Notes under the pieces: generated by a model
Databases searched by the model: none
What the model was told of the DNA's origin: nothing
What the model saw: the letters and a program-made list of their open reading frames with translations, nothing else
Part shown: positions 1 to 6,124 of the stretch, one piece after another
Position numbering within the stretch: position 1 is the stretch's first letter
Layout of the letters: each line of letters opens with the position of its first letter
Program-made: the position numbers and the translations under genes
Source of the DNA: an uncultured bacterium
GTDB taxonomy: Bacteria > Patescibacteriota > Minisyncoccia > Phycocordibacterales > Phycocordibacteraceae
Assembly: GCA_943914435.1 (NCBI GenBank)
Contig: CALUBY010000005.1
Location: forward strand, 1 to 26,951
Length of the DNA stretch: 26,951 bases
Direction: 5' to 3'

Positions 1-13
1 AGCATGTGGAGGT

Positions 14-92
14 GGCTACATGAGATTAGAACCTCGTGTATGCAAAGAAAATCTCCATATTTCCTACGAGGGGTAGGTGACTGGATGTAGCC
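14..92. repeat. Nested inverted repeats upstream of the exchanger gene
   Basis: GGCTACAT (14-21) is the exact reverse complement of ATGTAGCC (85-92). Inside it, CCTCGT (32-37) pairs with ACGAGG (66-71). The two stems nest and could form one folded element in the stretch before the exchanger gene. No riboswitch family is recognised and no other gene is seen in 1-163. An 8-bp pair in 90 nt can arise by chance, so this is only a candidate. Confidence 0.25.
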
Positions 93-150
93 AATAGGTA
101 CGCGAGATTCAGTCCTTACATTTACGCAGTAAAGTAGCCTCGGCTAGTGG

Positions 151-156
151 TATTCT
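151..156 (+). promoter_or_regulatory. Candidate -10 element of the exchanger gene
   Basis: TATTCT lies 7 nt before the ATG at 164, and there is no Shine-Dalgarno in between. That spacing would place transcription start at or next to the start codon, giving a leaderless mRNA. No good -35 is visible. Confidence 0.35.
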
Positions 157-163
157 CTAACCA

Positions 164-1138
164 ATGGATGTGTTCGTGCATATACTCATTTTTGCCGCTG
201 CGGTCGGAGTCGTCTGGTTCTTTGCAGGTGTACTGATTGATGCGGTAAGCAGCATTTCGCGTCGATACTGCAAAAGCGGGTTCCTTACTGCCTTTTTCAT
301 TCTTGGTTTCCTTACGTCGATAAGTGAATTCTCTGTTGCCTCGAACTCAGTACTCGCCGGGGTGCCGGGTGTGTCAGTTGGGAATCTAATTGGCGCGTCC
401 TTCGTCATATTGCTTTTTATTACTCCATTGTTGGCGATTGCTGGAAAAGGAATTCATTTAAACGGTGCGATATCGAAAGGCATGCTCGCCATTATGCTTC
501 TGGCCATCGCGTTGCCAGTACTTCTCGTATTGGATGGAAATGTGACGAAGACCGAGGGTGTTCTTGCTCTCTTGGCATATGGGACCATTGGATACGCACT
601 CTACAGGAAGCGCGCACCAATACGATTATGTGAGCCGAGTGAGGAGAGAGTGATGGATCAAATACGGTTAACAATATCTGACGGCGGGAAAATAGTTCTT
701 GGCGGCATCATTATTTTTATTGCAGCCCACTTCCTTGTAGAACAAGCGGTGTATTTTGCGACAGTGCTTAGCGTGCCAGCTTCGCTTGTCGGTCTTCTTA
801 TGCTTTCGCTAGGGACCAACATTCCCGAGATTGTTATCGCATTTCGTTCAATATTCCGGGGACGATCCGACATTGCTTTCGGAGATTACCTGGGATCGGC
901 AGCTATGAACACCCTTATCTTTGGTGGTTTGGCTGTTGCGTCGGGCACCTTCGTGCTCGAAGCTTCAGAATTTATCATGACAGCGGCGTTGCTTGTCGTC
1001 GGACTCGCATTTTTATTCATATTCGCGGGTACGCGGCTTACGGTCTCGCGCAAAGAAGCGTGCTTCCTGCTCTTTTTCTACGGTGCATTTCTGGTGCTTC
1101 AGATTTGGAATGTTGTGCGATTCGCAGGAGATAAATAA
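164..1138 (+). CDS. Sodium/calcium exchanger family membrane protein (CaCA superfamily)
   Basis: This is a 324-residue integral membrane protein, probably a cation antiporter of the Ca2+/cation exchanger superfamily. It shows the two inverted alpha-repeats of that family. The first is near residues 48-85 (a TSISEFSVASNS segment followed by VGNLIGASFV). The second is near residues 212-255 (SLGTNIPEIVIAF followed by FGDYLGSAAMNTL). The acidic residues in SISE and NIPE are at the family's ion-binding positions. About ten hydrophobic segments span the protein, with a short charged loop near residues 150-170. The length matches bacterial YrbG-type exchangers. The ATG at 164 is chosen because a -10-like TATTCT sits 7 nt upstream. 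The gene stands alone and converges on the tmRNA gene. Family is fairly sure; the ion is not known. Confidence 0.85.
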   Translation: MDVFVHILIFAAAVGVVWFFAGVLIDAVSSISRRYCKSGFLTAFFILGFLTSISEFSVASNSVLAGVPGVSVGNLIGASFVILLFITPLLAIAGKGIHLNGAISKGMLAIMLLAIALPVLLVLDGNVTKTEGVLALLAYGTIGYALYRKRAPIRLCEPSEERVMDQIRLTISDGGKIVLGGIIIFIAAHFLVEQAVYFATVLSVPASLVGLLMLSLGTNIPEIVIAFRSIFRGRSDIAFGDYLGSAAMNTLIFGGLAVASGTFVLEASEFIMTAALLVVGLAFLFIFAGTRLTVSRKEACFLLFFYGAFLVLQIWNVVRFAGDK

Positions 1139-1159
1139 AAGGACCCAAAAGGGCCCTTT
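1138..1159 (+). terminator. Weak terminator-like hairpin after the exchanger gene
   Basis: AAAGG (1138-1142) pairs with CCTTT (1155-1159) and CCC (1144-1146) with GGG (1151-1153), with an internal A-C mismatch and an AAAA loop. Only a short T-rich stretch follows, so termination may be weak. Confidence 0.4.
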
Positions 1160-1186
1160 CGCTTTCCCCCGCCTCCATAAAGCAAA

Positions 1187-1204
1187 AGCCCGCTTTCGCG
1201 GGCT
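1187..1204 (-). terminator. Rho-independent terminator of the tmRNA gene
   Basis: On the minus strand AGCCCGC, loop GAAA, GCGGGCT is followed by TTTGCTTT. It lies just past the mature tmRNA 3' end, so it terminates the smpB-ssrA unit. The stem is 7 bp with a stable GNRA loop. Confidence 0.85.
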
Positions 1205-1218
1205 GCTATTTTACTTTG

Positions 1219-1625
1219 TGGAGGTGGGGAGAGTTGAACTCCCGTCCGAATCCAGCTTTAAGAGCGAGTCTACGACGCGTAGCTAACGTTTTGGTTTCAG
1301 CAGGAACATAGGAACGTTAGCCAAAACGTTTCTGCCTAATCCCGTCTTTTAAGCCGAAGCCTGGGAGAGCCTCGATGCCGATTCTTCAGAGAATTCCGCC
1401 CATACTCCTTCCTGAAGAAACGAAGAGGTATGAACGTCGCTTAGGCGAAAGCGCGAAGCTTTTACGCGTAAGCGAACGCAAAATCGGACTTACCGAAGTA
1501 AGGCGACTTTACGCTTGCAAGAGTGTTCTTGGCAAGTTTGGTTGAATACGTTTTTAGGTGGTCAGTATCCTTCCACCGCGTCGCACGTCTCTCAAAGTAC
1601 TGGACCGTCAAAGCCGGTCACCCCC
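1219..1625 (-). ncRNA. ssrA: Transfer-messenger RNA (tmRNA, 10Sa RNA)
   Basis: tmRNA rescues stalled ribosomes with SmpB, first as an alanyl-tRNA and then as a message for a degradation tag. The 5' end GGGGGUG (1625-1619) pairs over 7 bp, with one G-U, with CACCUCC at the 3' end, followed by discriminator A at 1219. The 5' end continues ACCGGCUUUGACGG, the usual tmRNA D-region. The T-arm carries UUCAACU between GGGAG and CUCCC. Strong pseudoknot-type pairings lie near 1282-1330. CCA is not encoded. A tag reading frame ends at a UAA at 1464-1462 inside the helix 5 loop; its last residues are DFAFAYA, and the tag would begin near 1506. The resume codon is uncertain because a UUCG-capped hairpin (1513-1477) covers that region. 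smpB lies 47 nt upstream on the same strand. Identity is sure; the tag boundaries are not. Confidence 0.95.
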
Positions 1626-1659
1626 GTTGACCACTCTATCAGGAGATCGAGTGGTCAAC
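1626..1659 (-). repeat. Perfect 11-bp inverted repeat abutting the tmRNA 5' end
   Basis: GTTGACCACTC (1626-1636) and GAGTGGTCAAC (1649-1659) are exact reverse complements around a 12-nt loop. In the minus-strand transcript the hairpin ends one base before the mature tmRNA 5' G at 1625, between the smpB stop and ssrA. No U-run follows, so it is not a normal terminator. It may guide 5' processing, or be an operator, since TTGACC within it resembles a -35. Confidence 0.7.
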
Positions 1660-1672
1660 GCGAGTGATCGAA

Positions 1673-2119
1673 TTATTTTTGACGCATTGCGCGGTCCGCT
1701 TCTTTTTTGGCTTCGAGGCGTTTCATGTCCTCGCGTTTGTCAGCTTTTCCTTTTCCACGAACAATGGCAATGCGTACTTTCAGGTATCTCCCTGCATTAT
1801 ACATCTCTAAAGGGATGAGTGTCAACCCCTTTTTTGATTCTGCCTCGAGCAGCTCTCCAATTTCTTTGCGCGAAAGAAGAAGGCGGCGCACGCGTTCGGG
1901 GTCATAGGTTTTGGGTGCATTGGCTTGCTGGAAGGGAGGTACGGTCATTCCCACAATGAAGGCTTCAGCACCGCGCACAATGACACGGGAACCGTCCAAA
2001 GAGCCAAGCTTTGCTCGGATGGATTTCACCTCGTAGCCATGGAGCTCAAGTCCTGCTTGATAGGTCTCAAGCACCTCGAACCTAAGGCGCGCTTTTTTGT
2101 TTTCTATAAGGGTCGTCAT
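1673..2119 (-). CDS. smpB: SsrA-binding protein SmpB
   Basis: SmpB binds tmRNA and carries it into the empty A site of stalled ribosomes. The 148-residue length is typical. The N-terminus has the family's NKKARLRFEVLETYQAGLEL segment followed by GYEVKSIR, and then LGSLDGSRV, the RNA-binding OB-fold core. The C-terminal tail is basic (ADKREDMKRLEAKKEADRAMR), as in SmpB, where it becomes a helix in the decoding centre. It lies directly upstream of its partner RNA gene ssrA, 47 nt apart, so co-transcription is likely. The ATG at 2119 has no Shine-Dalgarno. An AT-rich -10-like TTTATA/TTTTAT ends 5-6 nt before it, suggesting a leaderless mRNA. It is divergent from ftsH. Confidence 0.97.
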   Translation of the reverse strand: MTTLIENKKARLRFEVLETYQAGLELHGYEVKSIRAKLGSLDGSRVIVRGAEAFIVGMTVPPFQQANAPKTYDPERVRRLLLSRKEIGELLEAESKKGLTLIPLEMYNAGRYLKVRIAIVRGKGKADKREDMKRLEAKKEADRAMRQK

Positions 2120-2187
2120 GGGTCTATAAAAGGTACCAGGATTTTGAAGAATATGCCTGTTCCTTCGCGCTTCATGAGTCTCTACCG

Positions 2188-2193
2188 TATAAT
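2188..2193 (+). promoter_or_regulatory. -10 element of the ftsH promoter
   Basis: A consensus TATAAT lies about 9 nt before the ftsH ATG with no Shine-Dalgarno between. The predicted start of transcription is within a few bases of the start codon, so the mRNA would be leaderless or nearly so. The -35 region is poor. The divergent smpB start is about 80 bp away. Confidence 0.6.
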
Positions 2194-2202
2194 TGAATCA
2201 TT

Positions 2203-4173
2203 ATGGCACCTACCAAAAAACCGGCCGGAAATTCCGCGCCAAAGAAGCAGCCGGGCAAGAAACTCCCTGAAAAGGGTCTAGCAGGAAAAACCAAGAACCT
2301 TATGCCGGGAGGCGGGGGATTCATGAGTAACTTTATATCGACGGTTCTTATTCTCATTATCCTTACCAGCCTCTATAGCCTCATCACCGGGCAAGGGAAC
2401 AAGGAGGAGCCGGTCTCACTTTCCCAGGTAGCAGGAGATGTGCGAGCAGGAACTCTTTCGACTATCGATATTAGTGGAAACGACCTCACGCTTGTTTACA
2501 CTGATGGCACAGAGCGCAAGGCGATGAAGGATCCTGAAGCAGCACTTCCAGAAACACTTGCCGCGTATGGTGTAACTCCGGAGCAGCTTGCCGCTGTCAC
2601 CATCACCGTTGAAAAGGAATCAGGATTCAAGTATTGGTTCTTTAACCTCGCACCAATCCTTCTTCCAATCCTCTTCCTCGGCGGACTGTTCTGGTACCTC
2701 ACTCGCCAGGTTCGCGGTTCGGGTATGCAGGCCTTCTCCTTCGGTCAGTCGAAGGCACGCATGATTGATCCGGCAGACACATCTCAGCGGGTGCTTTTCA
2801 CCGATGTTGCTGGAGCAAAAGAGGCAAAGGAAGAGCTTATGGAAATTGTTGATTTCCTAAAGAACCCGAAGAAGTTCCTCGACATTGGCGCGCGTATTCC
2901 AAAGGGCATCTTGCTCATGGGTGCACCAGGAACCGGAAAGACCTTGCTTGCGCGTGCGGTTGCGGGCGAGGCAGGCGTGCCGTTCTTCTCAATCTCAGGT
3001 TCTGAGTTTGTTGAGATGTTTGTGGGAGTGGGAGCTTCAAGAGTGCGCGACCTTTTCCTGATGGCAAAGCGTGCATCACCTTCGATTATCTTCGTGGATG
3101 AGATTGATGCCGTTGGTAGGGTGCGTGGTACTGGTGTTGGGGGAGGGAACGATGAACGTGAGCAGACGCTCAACCAGATTCTCGTGGAAATGGACGGCTT
3201 TGATCCAACTGAGAAGGTGATTGTTATGGCCGCTACAAACCGCCCTGACGTACTCGATCCAGCCCTTCTTCGTCCCGGTCGCTTTGACCGACGCGTAACG
3301 ATTGATCTGCCAGACCGCAAGGATCGTCTTGAGATTCTTACCGTACACGCACGCAAGAAGCCGTTTGGTCCAGACGTTGATCTTGAAATTATTGCTGAGC
3401 GCACCCCAGGCTTCTCTGGTGCAGAACTCTACTCGCTTATGAATGAGGGCGCCATTCTTGCTGCTCGCGAAAACCGCAAAGAGATAACACAGTACGACCT
3501 CATCCGTTCCATTGAAAAGGTTATGCTCGGTCCGGAACGCAAGAGCCACCTGCTTGGAAAGAAAGAGAAGCGCCTCACCGCCTATCACGAGGCAGGACAC
3601 GCACTCGTCGGATCCGTTCTTGAACACTCAGATCCTATTCACAAGATATCTATTATCAGTCGCGGACGCGCTGCAGGGTACACGCTTAAGCTTCCGTTCG
3701 ATGACAAGCGAATGCACTCAAAGAAGTCATTCCTCGACGATATTGCAACAACTCTTGGAGGTTATGTTGCAGAAGAAATGATATTCGGTGACCTAACTAC
3801 CGGCCCTTCAAACGACCTTGCCGTTATCGCCGCACTCGCGCGCGATATGGTGGCACGCTATGGCATGGGCGAGACGTTTGGTCCGGTAGCATATGCGGGA
3901 GATCGTGCGTATGGAGACGCAAGCTATTCTCAGGACATCGCCTCAAAGATTGATACAGAAGTGGCACGTATCATTGACGAGTCTAAAAAGCGTGCGCGTC
4001 AGGTGCTTGAAGACAACCGTAAGGCGCTTGATGCTATTGCGGAACGTCTTGTTGAAGTTGAGACACTGGAGCGCGAAGAGTTCGAATCTATCCTTATTGC
4101 AAATGGCATTACGCCAAAGAAGAAGGAAGAGGAGGATATCATCGCAGCGGTCGCTGGTTCCGGCCACGTATAG
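2203..4173 (+). CDS. ftsH: ATP-dependent zinc metalloprotease FtsH
   Basis: This is a membrane-anchored AAA+ protease that extracts and degrades membrane and some tagged cytosolic proteins. It has 656 residues. Order: a Lys/Pro-rich cytosolic extension (1-40), a membrane segment (about 41-62), an extracytoplasmic domain, a second membrane segment (about 146-166), then the AAA module with Walker A GAPGTGKT (about 240-247), Walker B IIFVDEID and the second region of homology ATNRPDVLDPALLRPGRFDRR. The zinc site is HEAGH (about 462-466), with the third ligand Asp in TGPSND (about 538). All catalytic residues are present. The N-terminal extension of about 40 residues is longer than in E. coli. 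The gene stands between its own promoter and terminator, beside smpB-ssrA. FtsH degrades some ssrA-tagged proteins in E. coli, so the neighbourhood is functionally coherent. Confidence 0.98.
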   Translation: MAPTKKPAGNSAPKKQPGKKLPEKGLAGKTKNLMPGGGGFMSNFISTVLILIILTSLYSLITGQGNKEEPVSLSQVAGDVRAGTLSTIDISGNDLTLVYTDGTERKAMKDPEAALPETLAAYGVTPEQLAAVTITVEKESGFKYWFFNLAPILLPILFLGGLFWYLTRQVRGSGMQAFSFGQSKARMIDPADTSQRVLFTDVAGAKEAKEELMEIVDFLKNPKKFLDIGARIPKGILLMGAPGTGKTLLARAVAGEAGVPFFSISGSEFVEMFVGVGASRVRDLFLMAKRASPSIIFVDEIDAVGRVRGTGVGGGNDEREQTLNQILVEMDGFDPTEKVIVMAATNRPDVLDPALLRPGRFDRRVTIDLPDRKDRLEILTVHARKKPFGPDVDLEIIAERTPGFSGAELYSLMNEGAILAARENRKEITQYDLIRSIEKVMLGPERKSHLLGKKEKRLTAYHEAGHALVGSVLEHSDPIHKISIISRGRAAGYTLKLPFDDKRMHSKKSFLDDIATTLGGYVAEEMIFGDLTTGPSNDLAVIAALARDMVARYGMGETFGPVAYAGDRAYGDASYSQDIASKIDTEVARIIDESKKRARQVLEDNRKALDAIAERLVEVETLEREEFESILIANGITPKKKEEEDIIAAVAGSGHV

Positions 4174-4194
4174 CCCTACAAGAAAAAAGAAAAC

Positions 4195-4230
4195 GGCGGC
4201 ACCTCTCAGGGTGTCGCCATTCTTTTATTC
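4195..4230 (+). terminator. Rho-independent terminator of ftsH
   Basis: GGCGGCACC (4195-4203) pairs with GGTGTCGCC (4210-4218), one G-U pair, with a 6-nt loop. The T-rich ATTCTTTTATTC follows. It lies 20 nt past the ftsH stop and ends at the convergent YkgJ-type gene. Confidence 0.75.
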
Positions 4231-4672
4231 AAAATCCTTTAGAAGGAAGCTGTGCGTTCGCGGTTTTGAGCGCGCACTCGATAGGATAGGTCGCTTCTGC
4301 GTGATCGAGGTGCGTGACGTTTCCGCTGTAATCCGTTGTTATGCGCAATCCGGCAGCGAAGGCATTGAATTGACCTGGACGCACGGGAGTACGTAATGGT
4401 CCTGGTCCCACGCCGCCCAAATGCAGGTCAGAGAAGGTGCGCATGATAACGCACCGCCCACAGCCTTCTTTGAAGTCGCGGCAGATCGTCGGCCGGTTTT
4501 CATAATCGGTGCATGTGCGAGTAACGGGATCAAGCATTATGCAGCGCCCGTCAACCATTCGCATATGTCCTTTTTCGTCAACGCGTTCGGCGGGCAACGT
4601 GTTCCGCTCAAGCACATTCAGGGTGATCGTCTGATCAACGCAGCACGCGCCGCAGTCGGTGCAGCCAGTCAT
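4229..4672 (-). CDS. YkgJ-type cysteine-cluster protein (UPF0153)
   Basis: This 147-residue protein belongs to the putative zinc- or iron-chelating cysteine-cluster family (YkgJ/UPF0153). The diagnostic pattern is clear. An N-terminal GCTDCGACC holds four cysteines within eight residues. A later RPTICRDFKEGCGRC holds the conserved R-P-x-x-C-R-x-F core plus extra cysteines, with further Cys in GRCIML and RTCTDY between. The ligands probably bind a metal; the family's biochemical role is unknown. The ATG at 4672 is supported by GGAG at 4679-4682, 6 nt upstream, and by a promoter with both boxes, so it is one of the few genes here with a conventional leader. It converges on ftsH and is transcribed away from tRNA-Ile. 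Confidence 0.85.
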   Translation of the reverse strand: MTGCTDCGACCVDQTITLNVLERNTLPAERVDEKGHMRMVDGRCIMLDPVTRTCTDYENRPTICRDFKEGCGRCVIMRTFSDLHLGGVGPGPLRTPVRPGQFNAFAAGLRITTDYSGNVTHLDHAEATYPIECALKTANAQLPSKGF

Positions 4673-4713
4673 GGGTATCTCCGTGTCTTGCGTGAAAGGT
4701 CGCTTCTATATTA

Positions 4714-4741
4714 ACTATAGAATAAGTACGGAGTAAGTCAA
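4714..4741 (-). promoter_or_regulatory. Promoter of the YkgJ-type gene
   Basis: Minus strand TTGACT (4741-4736), 16 nt spacer, TATAGT (4719-4714). This is the best two-box promoter in the window. It begins right after the 3' end of tRNA-Ile and gives a leader of roughly 35 nt with a Shine-Dalgarno. Confidence 0.75.
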
Positions 4742-4746
4742 GAATG

Positions 4747-4820
4747 TGCACCCTCTTGGACTCGAACCAAGGACCGCCGAGGTATAAGCTCGGTGCTCTA
4801 ACCAACTGAGCTAAGGGTGC
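4747..4820 (-). tRNA. tRNA-Ile with anticodon UAU
   Basis: The sequence folds as a full cloverleaf: acceptor GCACCCT/AGGGTGC (7 bp), D-arm GCTC/GAGC, anticodon stem CCGAG/CTCGG with loop CTTATAC, a 5-nt variable loop and T-arm CTTGG TTCGAGT CCAAG. The anticodon read from the loop is TAT, which decodes the isoleucine codon AUA. Discriminator is A at 4747; CCA is not encoded. Most bacteria read AUA with a CAU tRNA modified by TilS, so a UAU tRNA is notable. ATA codons are used in this window, for example in pilM. Confidence 0.93.
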
Positions 4821-4864
4821 CCTAGTACTGTATCGCATACGCATTCTCGGTGCACGTGTATATG

Positions 4865-4895
4865 AAAAACCCCCGGCGCGCATGCGCGCCGGGGG
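4865..4895 (-). terminator. Strong terminator after pyrC
   Basis: A perfect 26-bp GC-rich palindrome (4870-4895, arms CCCCCGGCGCGC and its complement) is followed on the minus strand by TTTTT (4869-4865). It sits 9 nt past the pyrC stop and protects the downstream tRNA-Ile gene from read-through. Confidence 0.9.
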
Positions 4896-4904
4896 CACTC
4901 CTGG

Positions 4905-6011
4905 CTAGTCCTTGAACTTCCAAGATAGAACCATTCGTTCTTTGGGATCTTTTTCATATCCATGAGGACGAAGGACGTCGAGAGGATCCTCGCTGTACTG
5001 CATCTCCTTATCTACGGTCCAGGGTGTACGCTCGATAGTCACCTCCTCCTCACTTGCGGGCAGGTTGTAGAACGTCGGGCCGTTGATTGACATGAATCGT
5101 TCGAAGCGATAATCAAGACCAATCGATGCGTCGAAGACCTCTGCATACATCTCGATAGAGGCGTGGGCGGTGAAAATGCCACCTGAACAGCAGTCGCACT
5201 CTTTCTTCCGACGGTCATGCGGGGCTGAATCGGTGCCGGCGTAGACGAAACTTTTTCCTGAGGTCGCCAGGTCCACGAGATGCATCTTGTGTTCGAATCG
5301 CTTGATAACCGGCAGACAGAATAGATGCGGACGGAGTCCTCCTCTAAACATATCCCGACGGTCATACAGCAGATGGTGCGGCGTTATGCTGCAGCCGAGG
5401 AGAGGTCCTCCGTGCTGTTGCATGAAGTTAACACCCTCGAGACAGGTGAGATGCTCGCAGCTCCATCTCGCATCAGGATGCACTTCTAAGAGCCGAGGCA
5501 TAACGTGCTCGAAGAAATACGGTTCCTTGTCGTATGGATCAAGCTCTTCTCCGTTCAGTCTGGTGTTCAGTTCGCAATGGAGTTGAATCACTTTGCCGCT
5601 TTCAGCCAGCACACGCATGAGGTCATACTGCCTCGTGCCGGGTGTCCAGAGGGTCGAGACGTCCAGGATTCCGCTGTCGGATAGTGTTGTCGCGCCTTTT
5701 GGATAGAACTTCGCACCGATAAACGTATGGTCGGCAAGTCCTTGTGCGAGATCTTCCGGATCCATAGTGTCGGTCAGGTACGCAAGCACATAGGGCCTGA
5801 ATTCGGGATACTCGGCGCACGCGACCAGTAGTTCCGTGCGGTATGCGCGGCCGAGGGCCGGCGTTGTGATTGGCGTTTGCAGGTTGGGTTCGAATATCGC
5901 GCCCCAGTATTGGCGTGCGGTCATCGGTCCAACCATATTCAGTAAGCCGCCTTGTCTTGCATGTACGTGCGCGTCGAACGGACGCGCAAACGAGAATGCA
6001 TCTAGGCTCAT
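4905..6011 (-). CDS. pyrC: Dihydroorotase, class II (PyrC-type)
   Basis: Dihydroorotase closes N-carbamoyl-aspartate to dihydroorotate in pyrimidine synthesis. At 368 residues it is slightly longer than E. coli PyrC. The metal ligands are all visible: DAHVH near residue 14, the carbamylated lysine in GAKFYPKGATT, His in LHCE, His in CEHLTC, the substrate segment TPHHLLYDRRDMFRGGLRPH followed by LFCLPVIKR, and the catalytic Asp in GTDSAPH. The start at 6011 is fixed by a perfect AGAGGAGG (6017-6024) 5 nt upstream. It has its own terminator, and pyrD upstream ends at another, so the two are separate units with related functions. Carbamoyl-phosphate synthase, aspartate carbamoyltransferase, pyrE and pyrF are not in the window. 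The clear SD is unlike most neighbours and may indicate acquisition. Confidence 0.95.
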   Translation of the reverse strand: MSLDAFSFARPFDAHVHARQGGLLNMVGPMTARQYWGAIFEPNLQTPITTPALGRAYRTELLVACAEYPEFRPYVLAYLTDTMDPEDLAQGLADHTFIGAKFYPKGATTLSDSGILDVSTLWTPGTRQYDLMRVLAESGKVIQLHCELNTRLNGEELDPYDKEPYFFEHVMPRLLEVHPDARWSCEHLTCLEGVNFMQQHGGPLLGCSITPHHLLYDRRDMFRGGLRPHLFCLPVIKRFEHKMHLVDLATSGKSFVYAGTDSAPHDRRKKECDCCSGGIFTAHASIEMYAEVFDASIGLDYRFERFMSINGPTFYNLPASEEEVTIERTPWTVDKEMQYSEDPLDVLRPHGYEKDPKERMVLSWKFKD

Positions 6012-6016
6012 TACAG

Positions 6017-6024
6017 CCTCCTCT
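6017..6024 (-). promoter_or_regulatory. Strong Shine-Dalgarno of pyrC
   Basis: Minus strand AGAGGAGG, 5 nt before the ATG at 6011. This is the best ribosome binding site in the window; most other genes here have none. Confidence 0.85.
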
Positions 6025-6052
6025 GGTTGATTGAAAGGTCTTAAACCCGGGC

Positions 6053-6071
6053 GTACCGTAGCACCAATATA
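6053..6071 (-). promoter_or_regulatory. Candidate pyrC promoter
   Basis: Two -10 candidates lie between the pyrD terminator and pyrC: TATATT (6071-6066) and an extended TGC-TACGGT (within 6064-6053). The 12-mer GTGCTACGGTAC also occurs just upstream of the amidase gene at 9784-9795. Either would leave a leader of about 40-50 nt with an SD. No clear -35 is seen. Confidence 0.4.
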
Positions 6072-6072
6072 T

Positions 6073-6111
6073 AGGAAAAGAAAATGCGGCGGTCCCGAAG
6101 GGACCGCCGCA
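6073..6111 (-). terminator. Terminator of pyrD
   Basis: TGCGGCGGTCCC (6085-6096) and GGGACCGCCGCA (6100-6111) form a perfect 12-bp stem with a 3-nt loop. On the minus strand it is followed by TTTTCTTTT. It lies directly after the pyrD stop and separates pyrD from pyrC. Confidence 0.9.
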
Positions 6112-6124
6112 AGGCGTGAGGCTG

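Noticed and set aside
20..37. T-arm-like sequence that could mark a tRNA gene at the left edge
   Set aside because: The minus strand reads GGTTCTAATC, but the stem positions do not pair and no acceptor or anticodon arm can be drawn. It is kept only as a loose similarity to the tmRNA 3' end.
2784..3627. Minus-strand frames inside ftsH
   Set aside because: ftsH is fully conserved across this region; the antisense frames have no recognisable motif and are Ser/Arg-rich shadows.
4870..4895. 26-bp perfect palindrome as replication or recombination site
   Set aside because: The T-run on the minus strand and the position 9 nt after pyrC make it an ordinary terminator.
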